Shown here: in pieces, positions 26,690 to 36,800 of the stretch
Layout of the letters: every line of letters begins with the position of its first letter
Numbering within the stretch: the stretch's first letter is position 1
Assembly (NCBI GenBank): GCA_020630575.1
Contig: JAHDBD010000009.1
Span: 62,001-126,000, forward strand
Origin: Bernardetia sp.
GTDB taxonomy: Bacteria; Bacteroidota; Bacteroidia; Cytophagales; Bernardetiaceae
Direction: 5' to 3'
Length of the DNA stretch: 64,000 nucleotides
Notes under the pieces: model-generated
The model's input: only the letters and a program-made list of their open reading frames with translations
The model's database searches: none
What the model was told of the DNA's origin: nothing
Position numbers and translations under genes: made by a program

Positions 26690-28798
26690 TCAAAATAAAG
26701 AAAACTTAGTTTCTTCTCCTTCTTTGTAGCGTTTTCGTTCTTTTATCTTGCCATTTTTGTCATAAAAACGCCATTTTCCATCTCGCTTATCATTCTTATA
26801 ATAACCTTCAATAATAAGTTTTCCAGCTTTAAACTCACGATAAACTCCATCTTTTATACTTCCTTTTACTTCATATTCATAACGAGTATCTTCTTGACTT
26901 CTGACAATTAAGCGACGCTCAGCATTATCTTTATCTAATTCAATCAATTCAGATTCTGGAATAGTTTGAAGCTGTTCGAAAAGGTCTATTTTCTCTTCTG
27001 TGCCAAACACTTTTTCTAAAATATTCTTGCTATTGAGTTGTTCTAGCAGTTTTTTACGATTTTCTTGTGCTAGTTTATAATCATTTCTAACCTTTTCAGG
27101 GTTTTCATAAACTGTAACTAAGCGAGTATCATAAAAATTGGTTTCATCTCTACGAAGCTGAAAACCCCAGTGTGGTTGAGAAATCACATAATTTGCATTT
27201 TGTTGAACTGTCTTCCAAGTTTCTGGACTCATCGAACGCTTTAGAGTTTTGAGAGCAACAGGCATATTTATGTAAGCAAAAAAGTTTGAATTATCAGCTT
27301 CAAATTCTTTAAAGAAATTTTGAAAAGAAGGTGATTTTGCCAAAGTAAGTCCCATTTCATAATCATCAATCAAGTTTTTGAGTGTTTTAGGGCTATTACT
27401 AAAAATGACATAATCTTCAATAAAAGTAAAGTATGGTTTATCAATTTTTTCAAAATATTTTCCCATTACCAATTTGAAGAATCCCTTTACAGCAAGCATG
27501 CTTATTTTGTGTCCTTTGTGTTCGGAAACTACCACTTTTACAGGTGTGCGTTTACGAATTTTTTCTCCAATAAACTCTAATTGTGCTGTTGCTTCCGAAA
27601 TAGATTTTGCCTTCAAAACAAGTGCATATTCATCATTTTTATCAATTGACTCAGTGGCTTCACTCTGAATAACTGCCATTTCTGAACCAATCCAAGAGAA
27701 AAAATTGTCCCGAACACTAATATCTAAAAGTCTTTCGACAGTTCTAATTTGATTTTGATATTCTTGATAGGCTTCTTCATCTCGCTGCAAAACCTCAGTA
27801 AACTTATCATAATAGCTCAAAAAATCATCAAAATTGACACTAAAATAAAACGCAGAACGCTGTGGAACAACCCGAGCAGCCGTAATATCACTACTTCCAG
27901 AACGCAACAGCGCACGTACATGAGAAGGCACAGAATCATTAATTACTGTTGTTCCTATCATTCTAACTAGTGTAGAAGCATTTTCATCGTCATCGTCGCC
28001 TATTTGTTCCAAATCTAAATTTAGCCCAGAGAAAAACAGAGCTTCTGAAATATCATTCAGATATTCATTTGATTCGTCCATATAAAGACCAAAAAATTCA
28101 TCTGCTAAATCATAGTTGATAAATAAGTTTCCTAAATTTCTAGAGGACGTTTTTGAAATAACTTTTTTAAAACGACGATTATTTTCAAAATTATTTGGAT
28201 TTTCTCGCTCATCTAAAGCAGCTTCAATCAAGGCAGGAGTTTGAGAACATAAAAGCAAATGTTGGCGAATAGAAATTGCCCACTGAGAATTATCTGATGT
28301 GTTTTTTATTAAATAAATACGATTTCCTTTATATTCATATTTAGAAGAATCTTCAACGCTACTCATAAATGTTCCAATATTTTTTTCTAAAAATGATGGA
28401 ATTTCTCTCTTCAAATCAACAATAAATAAAAAATCATAATCTCCTTGTTTGTGAATGTGTGAAGAAACCAAAACTTTTCTTTTACCAAGAAAGTCAAAAA
28501 CTTCTCTATTTTGATGAATCATTGTGTCTAATGAAGCTGCATCTTTTGTCAATTCGCCAAAATAAGGTTGTGTTTGTAGATGTTTCCAAAGCTGAGAACT
28601 ACTAATCTCTTCCCAACTATCAACAGGTTCGTCAGTTTCTAAAATATACATTGCACTTGAAGGCACATAACTAAAGGGATCAAGAGAAATAATAGGAATC
28701 CCTTTGTACATCCAAAATAGTAAAAGACCTAAAATGAGAATAGCAAAAAAACCAAGTACATATAAGAAACGGCGAAAAAATATTTTAAAAGTATCCAT
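26690..28798 (-). CDS. DUF3352-like envelope protein with C-terminal MORN-type repeats
   Basis: 702 residues. It starts with a signal anchor (FLYVLGFFAILILGLLLFW, about 12-30). The extracytoplasmic body, about 40-600, has the layout of DUF3352-type proteins: AMYILETDEPVDSW, later MVRMIGT-like strands, FYFSVNFDDFLSYYDKF, FFSWIGSEMAVIQ and repeated statements of strand-loop-helix. Near the end two MORN/toxin_YwqK-type repeats appear (GVYREFKAGKLIIEGYYKN, then DGKWRFYDKNGKIKERKRY), absent from most DUF3352 proteins. It probably sits in the periplasm anchored to the inner membrane. Function unknown. Confidence 0.7.
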   Translation of the reverse strand: MDTFKIFFRRFLYVLGFFAILILGLLLFWMYKGIPIISLDPFSYVPSSAMYILETDEPVDSWEEISSSQLWKHLQTQPYFGELTKDAASLDTMIHQNREVFDFLGKRKVLVSSHIHKQGDYDFLFIVDLKREIPSFLEKNIGTFMSSVEDSSKYEYKGNRIYLIKNTSDNSQWAISIRQHLLLCSQTPALIEAALDERENPNNFENNRRFKKVISKTSSRNLGNLFINYDLADEFFGLYMDESNEYLNDISEALFFSGLNLDLEQIGDDDDENASTLVRMIGTTVINDSVPSHVRALLRSGSSDITAARVVPQRSAFYFSVNFDDFLSYYDKFTEVLQRDEEAYQEYQNQIRTVERLLDISVRDNFFSWIGSEMAVIQSEATESIDKNDEYALVLKAKSISEATAQLEFIGEKIRKRTPVKVVVSEHKGHKISMLAVKGFFKLVMGKYFEKIDKPYFTFIEDYVIFSNSPKTLKNLIDDYEMGLTLAKSPSFQNFFKEFEADNSNFFAYINMPVALKTLKRSMSPETWKTVQQNANYVISQPHWGFQLRRDETNFYDTRLVTVYENPEKVRNDYKLAQENRKKLLEQLNSKNILEKVFGTEEKIDLFEQLQTIPESELIELDKDNAERRLIVRSQEDTRYEYEVKGSIKDGVYREFKAGKLIIEGYYKNDKRDGKWRFYDKNGKIKERKRYKEGEETKFSLF

Positions 28799-28913
28799 AA
28801 TAAAAAAATAGCGATTGATTGATAAATTCTAGTTGTATAAAAATACAAAAATCAAATTTGTTTTAAAGAATTAATAACCAAACTCTACTTTTTTTACTAC
28901 TAATTTTCAATAA

Positions 28914-29321
28914 TTAATCTAACAACCATTTTTTGGCAACTTTCTCATTATCGAAATAATTTAATGCTTTATAATTTTTACCTTCATTTTCTGTCATTAC
29001 TTGTTCGACCGATAACTCTACCATTAAATCTTGTGGTAAAACAAAAGCAATTTTTTGTACGATTTTATTTGCGTGAATAGCTATATTTTCATCTACCCAG
29101 ACTTGAACTTGAGGAACAATAGTAAAATTGAATTGTTGAAGATTAATCAAAGCATGAGATACAGCATGTTTTTGAACAAAACTTAAGTAGTTTCTCATTT
29201 CTTTTTTGTAATCATCTTCTGTCATATCATCATTTTCATTTGTCCATAACTGAGTGAGGAATTTATTTGTATTATCATAATAGTAAGTACAAAATTGATT
29301 TTCTAATATTTTCTTTTCCAT
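28914..29321 (-). CDS. STAS/SEC14 (SpoIIAA-like) domain protein
   Basis: 135 residues. The pattern of a Trp near 27 (LTQLWTNEND), MTEDDYKKEMRNYL, a strand ALINLQQFNF, then PQVQVWVDENI and a C-terminal FDNEKVAKKWLLD matches small SpoIIAA-like proteins common in Cytophagales. It has no obvious phosphorylatable Ser in the STAS position, so a partner-switching role is not assured. Upstream lies a 464-base gap with two copies of the palindromic repeat. Confidence 0.6.
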   Translation of the reverse strand: MEKKILENQFCTYYYDNTNKFLTQLWTNENDDMTEDDYKKEMRNYLSFVQKHAVSHALINLQQFNFTIVPQVQVWVDENIAIHANKIVQKIAFVLPQDLMVELSVEQVMTENEGKNYKALNYFDNEKVAKKWLLD

Positions 29322-29539
29322 AAAATTGTGGGGGTATTAAATTGTTTTTTACAGACGTATAATGCTGCTTGCAGTGAATTAAACACAAACACAAATTTTA
29401 TTCTTAAAAATATGCATTTTGCAGTTTAAATACCACCAAAAACCTAGCCTAAACCAAATATAATACAAACTTAGCATTAAACAGATTGATTGTCTTGTAC
29501 TTACTTAATACATTTTAATTTTTGGGATAGAGTAAAAAT

Positions 29540-29611
29540 CGTCGTTGAGACACCGAAAATGGCGATGGTTGTGATGTAAATTTTGCCGTTGTCGGTGTCT
29601 CACCGACGACA
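29540..29611. repeat. Two inverted copies of the palindromic repeat
   Basis: The first copy (29540-29564, CGTCGTTGAGACACCGAAAA) and the second (29584-29611, TGCCGTTGTCGGTGTCTCAC then CGACGACA) are mutually inverted, so CGTCG..GAGACACCGA can pair with TCGGTGTCTC..CGACG. The second copy is also a palindrome by itself. The rest of the gap 29322-29785 shows no gene. Confidence 0.65.
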
Positions 29612-29785
29612 GACTATTTCTAATCCCGAGTTCACATTAATATAAGTTTGAAATTGAGTTGTTTTTATCTAATTTTAAAATAAACTGTCATTAGGGATTG
29701 ATTTTGATTAAATTCGTGTTTATTAATTTGAATTGACTTTAAAGTGTGATTCAGTTTATTTTTTATAATTTAATTAACCCATAAA

Positions 29786-30244
29786 ATGACAACTTTAAAA
29801 GAAAAAGTAGAAAGCGAAATGAAAGTCGCTATGCGTGCAAAAGAAACAACAAAACTAACGGCTCTTCGTGCTATCAAATCAGCTATTTTATTGGCTCAAA
29901 CTGAAAAAGGAAGCACCTCAGAGTCTCTTTCAGAACAACAAGAATTAGATATTTTATTAAAACAAGCCAAACAAAGACGTGAATCTTTAGCACTTTATGA
30001 GCAGGAAGGACGTACAGAGCTTGCTGAAGCAGAAAAAGCAGAGTTAGAAGTTATTGAAAAATTCTTACCTCAAATGCTTTCAGAAGAAGAAGTAAAAGTG
30101 AGAGTAGAGAAAATTTTGGCTGGAATGGGCGAAGTTACTCCTCAACAAATGGGACAAGTAATGGGCGCAGCCATCAAAGAATTAGGCACAGAAGCCGAAA
30201 AACAAACAATTGCTAAAGTAGTAAAGGAGTTGATTAATAAATAA
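29786..30244 (+). CDS. GatB/YqeY domain protein
   Basis: 152 residues, the full YqeY length. Helical protein with TTKLTALRAIKSAILLAQTE, ILLKQAKQRRESLALYEQEGR (the typical QR.ES...F/L...GR motif), AEKAELEVIEKFLPQ and a C-terminal GQVMGAAIKELGTEAEKQ stretch. It resembles the tRNA-binding tail of the amidotransferase subunit GatB; its own role is unsettled in the literature I know. Starts at ATG 29786, ends just before a GATTACG tandem repeat, then a terminator. Confidence 0.93.
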   Translation: MTTLKEKVESEMKVAMRAKETTKLTALRAIKSAILLAQTEKGSTSESLSEQQELDILLKQAKQRRESLALYEQEGRTELAEAEKAELEVIEKFLPQMLSEEEVKVRVEKILAGMGEVTPQQMGQVMGAAIKELGTEAEKQTIAKVVKELINK

Positions 30245-30247
30245 ATC

Positions 30248-30284
30248 GATTACGGATTACGGATTACGGATTACGGATTACGGA
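30248..30284. repeat. Tandem heptanucleotide repeat GATTACG x5
   Basis: Five perfect copies of GATTACG (30248-30282) followed by GA, starting 4 bases after the YqeY stop codon. Copy number at such a perfect short tandem may vary between strains. Confidence 0.95.
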
Positions 30285-30338
30285 ATGAATACAATTTATT
30301 ACAATTTTACAAACGTAATTCATTTACTATAATTATTT

Positions 30339-30370
30339 AACCCACAAACTGATTTGTGGGTTTTATTTTT
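30339..30370 (+). terminator. Terminator of the YqeY gene
   Basis: AACCCACAAA pairs with TTTGTGGGTT around CTGA and is followed by TTATTTTTTG. It overlaps the stop region of the convergent gene ending at 30363. Confidence 0.85.
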
Positions 30371-30857
30371 TGATTATGATAAAAAAACTCTTCAAAACTA
30401 AACTAATAGCTTGTAAAAAAAGAAGTCCAAAGCCAATAACGATAAAACTTTTTACAATAAAACGAGCAGGCAATCCCCCAGGATCTGGAGAACCTTCTGA
30501 AAGTCTGAAAGCAAATTCTGTATAAGGAATTCCACCTTTTATGACTACAACACAAAAAGGAATCAGAAAAATAAGTGTCCCAAAAAGATTCACTAAAGCC
30601 TTTTTCTTTTCAGAAAAACGAGCATAAAAAACATCTACACGCACATGTTTGTCGTCTTTAAGTGTATAAGCAGCACCCACTAGAAAGAAAAATGAAAAAA
30701 TATGCCATTCTAGTTCTGATAAAAAAGCACTACTAAAACCAATTGTATAGCGCAAAATTACATCTACACAAACTAAAAGCACTAAAATAGTAGCCAACCA
30801 TTGAGTCAGTTCACCTATTTTATCGATAAGATTATCTATTGCTTTTACTAATATCAT
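30363..30857 (-). CDS. TRAP transporter small permease (DctQ-like), orphan
   Basis: 164 residues with four hydrophobic helices and the DctQ landmarks: LATILVLLVCVDVILRYT (the VxxRY element near 35), ELEWHIFSFFFLVGAAYTLKDDKHVRVDVFY, then a third helix LVNLFGTLIFLIPFCVV and a fourth near the end. In known TRAP systems this subunit works with a large DctM permease and a periplasmic DctP binding protein; neither is found here. Its start lies 2 bases after the stop of the SLC12-like permease on the same strand, so the two are surely cotranscribed and possibly coupled in translation. Confidence 0.85.
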   Translation of the reverse strand: MILVKAIDNLIDKIGELTQWLATILVLLVCVDVILRYTIGFSSAFLSELEWHIFSFFFLVGAAYTLKDDKHVRVDVFYARFSEKKKALVNLFGTLIFLIPFCVVVIKGGIPYTEFAFRLSEGSPDPGGLPARFIVKSFIVIGFGLLFLQAISLVLKSFFIIIKK

Positions 30858-30859
30858 TT

Positions 30860-33142
30860 TTATTCAATAATTTTCTGATTATGACTATTTACAAATAAAA
30901 TATCTGAAATGGTATCATAACCTTTAAAAATAGCTTCCCCCTCTTCTTTTACTTGTTTGTCATTGAGTCCAATCATTGTAAGGTCAGCCGATTTTGATTT
31001 TTCATTAATGATTTGTTTCATACTTTTTCCTCGTTGTGCAATCAATTCTACATTTGTAGCTGAAATAGGCAAACGACCCGATTTAATAAGTTCGATAAGT
31101 TTTACTCTTTCAGTTTCAATTTCTGCATCAGCATAGACAGCAAATAGTTTTATATCTGCATCTTTCCAATCTCTATGCCCTACAATTACATACGCCAAAA
31201 GAATCATCAAGTTTGCATTTTGGAAACTATGGCGAGTAATCCAAATATTTATACTTTTCTTGAATCCAAAATTTCTTTCAGAGGTAGCTAATACACATAC
31301 ATCAAAGGAAGTGGCTTTGATAAGTGGATAATTATCAATAATTCCTTTCAGATTTTCAGGATTATTTTTACTAAACTCTAATAAGAACATATTATTTTCA
31401 AGTCCTGAAACCCCAGGTAATTGCAATACTTGTGCAATCGAAGAAGTAAGCGAGGGACTTACAAGTGTATCTATATAGACATTACTTTTAGTTTTGGAAG
31501 CCATTTGGATAATATCCTTTTTGGTTTCTTTGGCGATAATATTAGTATCTTTTGATAAAAACCCTTGAATATAATGGATATATGTTCCAAAGCCATAACG
31601 ATGCGAAAGCCAACGCAGCATATTAAAAGCACTCTGACGACGGAAAAAATCTTGTGAAAGACAAACAATAGCAGGATTCCATTGTGTTGTTTTTTCATCT
31701 TCACGTTTTTGTAAAAATACTCGTAATTCTCTATTGACTTGGAAAATAGCTCCTTGGAATAAATAAACAATTCCTGTGCTTTTCTTACGATATTGGCTCA
31801 TCACAATGTGTAGAACTACCATTGAAATCAAAGAAATAAAAGCATAAGTAGGATTCATACTAAACATCATAAAAATACAAGCTAATGCACCAAGAAGTGA
31901 AATATACCATTTTGAACGAAAAGTAGGACGGTAAGAAGTATCGCCAGACAAATGCTCTAAGAACGAAATTGAACAAATAGTACCATACGTTACCATAAAA
32001 AACATAGAGATAATTTCAGCCACAGCATTAACATCACCAGCAATAACAAAAATAAGTGCAAAAGCAGAAGTAATCAAGGTAGCATTAAAAGGTTCAGCTT
32101 TTTTACCTTTTCCTTTTGCTAACCAATTGTTCATTTTTTGAGAAGGAAACGCATCATCATTAGCTAAGGCTTGGAGTGTTCTGGGAGCAACCAAAATTGA
32201 ACCCAAAGCTGAAGAGGCTGTTGCAGCAGCCAAACCTACCAAAATCATTGGCCCCCAAAGGGCAATTTTCTCCATTATAAGTTGGTCTGTATGAAGTTCT
32301 TGGGGAGTTGCTGAAACATATAATTTATAAACGATAAAGAAATAGATAAACATTCCTGCAAAAGTAGCTGAAAGAGTACCGAGGGGAATTGATTTACGTG
32401 GGCTTTTCAAATCACCTGACAAACCTACGCCTGCTGTCATTCCTGTAAAGGCTGGAAAACAAATAGCAAATACTTTAAAGAAAGAATCTGGATTGGCAAT
32501 TGAATCACTCAAACCGACTGAATTATAATCATAAACGTAATTCGTAGTTCCTACAAAAAACATAATCAAAGAAATAAAAAGCAGCGCAACAACAAAATAA
32601 AGAGCCTTTACGCCCAAATCAGCACCTTTTGTAGAAACCATTAAAATAAGCAACAAAAGTGCAGGAAGACTAATCAATCTATCTTCTACAAAAAATAAAA
32701 GTCCATTATCGATAATATAAGGGAGTGTTCGAAGATATTCTAAAACAGGCTGAAAGGCTTGAGCAAAAGCAATAATATAAAAAGCTACACTAATTGCTTG
32801 TGAAAGATAAAGCGCAATTCCGATAGTTGCGCCAATATTTAGTCCGAAGGAACGAGAGACAATATAATATTCTCCTCCTCCTTCTACTTTTTGATTGGTT
32901 GCAATTTCGGCAATTGCCATGGCTGTTGGAATAGTTACAATATGTCCTAAAATAATAATTCCGATAGAACCCAAAAGTCCAACATTTCCAACAGCATAAC
33001 CAAAACGTAAGAACATAACTGCTCCCAAAATAGTAGAAATAGCAGTAAAAAATACAGGTGCAGTTCCAAATCCTTGTCCTTTTACAAGTTGCTGTGAATC
33101 TTGTCCAGAAGAAGAAAGAGAAAGAGATGTTTTCTTAGACAT
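30860..33142 (-). CDS. SLC12-like cation-chloride/amino-acid permease
   Basis: 760 residues. About 12 helices occupy residues 25-470, opening GFGTAPVFFTAISTILGAVMFLRFGYAVGNVG, which is the hallmark of the APC-fold cation-chloride cotransporter (SLC12, Na-K-Cl) group; AIAEIATNQKVEGGGEYYIVSRSFG follows. The C-terminal cytosolic part, about 480-760, is a long domain with alternating strands and helices (ILLAYVIVGHRDWKDADIKLFAVY; SADLTMIGL), as in SLC12 tails. Substrate uncertain: chloride with Na+/K+, or amino acids. Its operon partner is the DctQ-like gene. Confidence 0.85.
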   Translation of the reverse strand: MSKKTSLSLSSSGQDSQQLVKGQGFGTAPVFFTAISTILGAVMFLRFGYAVGNVGLLGSIGIIILGHIVTIPTAMAIAEIATNQKVEGGGEYYIVSRSFGLNIGATIGIALYLSQAISVAFYIIAFAQAFQPVLEYLRTLPYIIDNGLLFFVEDRLISLPALLLLILMVSTKGADLGVKALYFVVALLFISLIMFFVGTTNYVYDYNSVGLSDSIANPDSFFKVFAICFPAFTGMTAGVGLSGDLKSPRKSIPLGTLSATFAGMFIYFFIVYKLYVSATPQELHTDQLIMEKIALWGPMILVGLAAATASSALGSILVAPRTLQALANDDAFPSQKMNNWLAKGKGKKAEPFNATLITSAFALIFVIAGDVNAVAEIISMFFMVTYGTICSISFLEHLSGDTSYRPTFRSKWYISLLGALACIFMMFSMNPTYAFISLISMVVLHIVMSQYRKKSTGIVYLFQGAIFQVNRELRVFLQKREDEKTTQWNPAIVCLSQDFFRRQSAFNMLRWLSHRYGFGTYIHYIQGFLSKDTNIIAKETKKDIIQMASKTKSNVYIDTLVSPSLTSSIAQVLQLPGVSGLENNMFLLEFSKNNPENLKGIIDNYPLIKATSFDVCVLATSERNFGFKKSINIWITRHSFQNANLMILLAYVIVGHRDWKDADIKLFAVYADAEIETERVKLIELIKSGRLPISATNVELIAQRGKSMKQIINEKSKSADLTMIGLNDKQVKEEGEAIFKGYDTISDILFVNSHNQKIIE

Positions 33143-33289
33143 TTAATTTTATGTGTTATTGAACAGTTAGTTTTTAGAATAGGATAACGAAATATCAAGT
33201 ACTTTTCTTTAAAGATACTTCAATATAACTAGCTTTTTGATACAATACTCTGAAAAGAATTACTAACATGCAAACAATAACCAATCAAA

Positions 33290-33706
33290 CTAGCTATTAA
33301 CTCTACTTTTACCTTCATTTTCCAACATCTGTAATAATTTTTTAATACGTTTGTGTAAAAACTTTGAATCAATATGTTCTTTTGCCACACAAATAAAGGC
33401 AAATGTATCTACATGCGACAAATCAAACTCTGATTTTTGTAATCGATAGCCTTCTCTTATTTGTCTTTTGATACGATTTCTATCGACAGCTTTTTTAAAA
33501 TTTCGCTTCGAAACTGAAATCAATAGACGAGTAGGAAGATGTCTTTTTTGGTTATTTTCCTCTTCTTTATCTTCTATTTTTTTGGAAGTAAAAACAACTT
33601 TTAAAGGAAAGACAAACAATGATTTGCCTTTTTTAAAAAGTGTTTCGATATCTTTGACAGAAGAGAGACGTTCTTGTTTTGAGAATGTTTTTTTTGAAGT
33701 TTCCAG
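33290..33706 (-). CDS. rnpA: Ribonuclease P protein component, apparent CTG start
   Basis: Protein cofactor of RNase P for 5' maturation of tRNA. The conserved centre LLISVSKRNFKKAVDRNRIKRQIREGYR is the RNR motif region. The first conventional start (TTG, 33619) would give only 109 residues and cut off the normal N-terminal strand. The frame continues upstream with ETSKKTFSKQERLSSVKDIE then TLFKKGKSLFVFP, which matches the usual RnpA N terminus, back to CTG at 33706; the next codons upstream are AAT then a TAA stop. No ATG, GTG or TTG exists in this extension, so initiation at CTG (or another rare codon) is inferred. rpmH is not adjacent. Confidence 0.85.
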   Translation of the reverse strand: METSKKTFSKQERLSSVKDIETLFKKGKSLFVFPLKVVFTSKKIEDKEEENNQKRHLPTRLLISVSKRNFKKAVDRNRIKRQIREGYRLQKSEFDLSHVDTFAFICVAKEHIDSKFLHKRIKKLLQMLENEGKSRVNS

Positions 33707-33761
33707 ATTTTATTATTTTAAGAGTACAAAAGATGTATGGAAGAGCTATTCTTTAAACGAA

Positions 33762-33769
33762 CAAATTTA
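33762..33769 (-). promoter_or_regulatory. Possible -7 element for rnpA
   Basis: TAAATTTG on the minus strand fits TAnnTTTG and lies about 56 bases before the proposed CTG start. The nearest TTTG upstream (33793-33796) is 23 bases away, longer than the usual 19-21, so support is partial. Confidence 0.35.
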
Positions 33770-33845
33770 CTGAAATAAGAGAATAGTTTAGACAAAAATT
33801 ATATTTAGTAGTAGATGAGCTTGAAATTTAGAAAAATAAGTAATT

Positions 33846-36800
33846 TCAAATTATATTTCCATCCAAAAAATAATCCTTTGACCAAAAAAACTTTACTTTC
33901 CAACCTTTCTTTTCTAAAAGCATTGGCAAATAAACATGAAATTCTTTAGCTGAGTAAGAAGCAAAATAACGCTCATCATCAGTATAAATAGCTGCTAGTA
34001 TTTCTTTGTTTTGAGTATTATTATTTTTAGCAAGCATTACCAAATCCATCACCGAAAATGTATTTTGAGAAAACTCAATATCTGAATTTTGATTGTTTGA
34101 AATGATTGTATTTTTCAGATTTGCAAAATAACTCTGTTCTGTTTTTTGAGTAATTTTATTTGATAGAGTTTCTGTATTCTCATCAAAATTGATTTGATGC
34201 CAATTTTTTCCTTCTGAAATAGAATGAGCAAAAGATAAATATTTTTTCAAAAGCTGTGCGCCCAAGCTATGCGTTTCCAAAACGGGTAGCTGATGAGGAA
34301 AAATACTACTTACCATATAAATTTTTTCTCTTGCTCTACTAATGGCTACATTCAGACGATTTTCGCCTCCTGCTTGACTTAATGAACCAAAGCTCAAACG
34401 GAATTTTCCAGCCATATTTGGGGCATAACCGATCGAGAAAATAATCAAATCACGCTCATCTCCCTGTACATTTTCGATGTTTTTTATAAATAAATCGTCT
34501 GGAATTGTTTCCAAATTTTCCTCTAGTAAATCATGAATCAAATTTTGTTGTTTTGCATTAAAAGTAATTATTCCAATAGATTTTGAGTTAGTTTCCTCAT
34601 ACTGAATCAATTGCTTTACAAGTTCAACTACCCTTTCAGCTTCTTCTTGATTCTGATTTTGATGCCATGTTCCGTTTACTTTCAAATATTCTATGGGTGT
34701 AGAATCTTGATATTCTTCAGTAATCCCTAAATCAGGCACAACTTTCAGACGGTTTCCATAAAAATGATAATTCGAAAAAGCTATCAGTTCGGCAAAATGA
34801 CTGCGATAATGTCCATTCAATTCAAAAGAAGGCAAGTAATTTTTACCCAAATCTAAAAGCGAATCTACTTCTAAGGCTAGTTTAGGATTTTCATAATTTT
34901 TAATTTCTTGAATTTCATCTATTTCTTCATTAATTTTATTTTCACTTTGAGTTTCAAATTTTTCTGAATTAAAATAAATTTTATCTAAATCTTCTTCCCA
35001 ACGGGGTTGATACAAATCGTGTGGAGGAAGTTGTTTTTCATCGCCTGCAATAATACTTTGTTTGCCACGATAAAGTGCAGGAATTCCTTTTTCAGCAAAA
35101 CATTGAGAAGCCTCATCAAAAATGACTAAATCAAAATTTTGAATCAATGGAAAAATAGCCGAAACCGTTTCTGGAGAAGCCAACCAACAAGGCAAAAGTC
35201 TAAAAATCTCATCGGAATAATTCGATAAAAGTTTTCTCAATGCCCAAATACTGCGTTTTTTCTTTACTTGATGCTCTAAATCTCTATATGTCGTTCTATT
35301 TCCAAGACGATTAAATTCTAAATCTTTATAGGTTTTTTCTTTGACTTTTAAGCGCAAAATATCAGCACTAATTTGTTGTTTTTGAGCAACTAAAGTTTTC
35401 AAACGCTCTTCATTTTCCTTCCAATTTTGAGAACCAACTGTTTTCAAAATAGGAAAACGTTTTTCAAGTTCATTTATCCAACTGATTTGAACAGAATTAT
35501 CAAATAAGTTCAAAATTTCTGTTTCATCTAACAGCTCATTTTCAGAAAAATGTTTCTCTAATTCTTCAATCGTCTTTAATTCTGCTTTTGAAAAATTAGC
35601 TTTTAAAGTATCTAACTCTACCAACTTATTAAAATCTAAATCTATAACTGTTTTTATTTCAAACACCTCTTTACTTTGATTTTCAGATTTATTTATATTC
35701 AATAATAAGTTAATTTGATTTTCTGTCAAATACTGATTCCATCTTTTTTCTTCTGTGTCTGTTTCGGTTAGCAGATTTACAAATTCTTCCAAAAACAAAT
35801 TCAAATCTTGATGTGTAATATATTTTTCTAAGAAAATACGACTGTATTCTATTAATTCCACTAAAAGCAACTTCAAATCTAAGGCTTTTCGGTGCGTAGA
35901 AAACCATTTTTTAAGCTCATTTTTTTTGAGTCCGATAGATGTAGGAGGCTCAGAAACCCATTCAACAGCCTGCATCGCAATCATTTTGAGTTCGAAACTA
36001 TTGCGTTTTGAGATTTTTTTGAGTAGCCAATCAATATTTTTTATCTCATCTTTCCTTCTATACTTTTCTAATAATTCTTTGGTAAATTTTTCAGCTTTTG
36101 GTGCAGCCACTCTTTTCCACATCTTTCGGAGAAAATTCTGCTTTTGTTTTTTATACTCTTCTACTAAAAAATTAGCTTCTTTTAATGTTCTATATTCCAA
36201 AAACTTTTCCATTCCTTCATCAGAAAAATAACTCAATAAGTCTTTTTCTTTTTGAGAAAGCCATCTTTTTTCTGCATTTGCATACGAAGCAGCAATATTT
36301 TCTTTTTGAGAAATTTCTATATATTCATTGAGCCATTCAGGTTGTTCAAACTCATAATAACGACTTTCTTTAAAAATTTGCCATAAATTTTTGTCTTGTA
36401 ACTCCTTAACAGCTTGTTTCCATTGAGGAACTTTTTCAGTCCATTTTTTGGCTTGGTCGTAAGAAATTGGTTTGCCTAAGAGCGTCGAAAATTTTGATTC
36501 AATACTTTTTTTGAAATTTGGAATTTCTGTAAAAAGAGCTAAAATTTCTTTTTTATTTTCTTCATCAAAACCTGCAAAACTTTGTCTCTCTGATAAAATG
36601 TAGCTTGGATTATCGTAATTATTTTGAAGACGAATGTAGTTTTTTAGATTTTTCTTAAATTTTGATACAGAAACTTGACTTAATTTACTATTTATAGGAT
36701 TTGTTATATTCTTATTTTCAAAATTTGTATTAAATTCATCATCAAATCTCAACTGTTTCACTTGTGAAAGTTCTACATGTTGTTTCTTTAAATCAGCACT

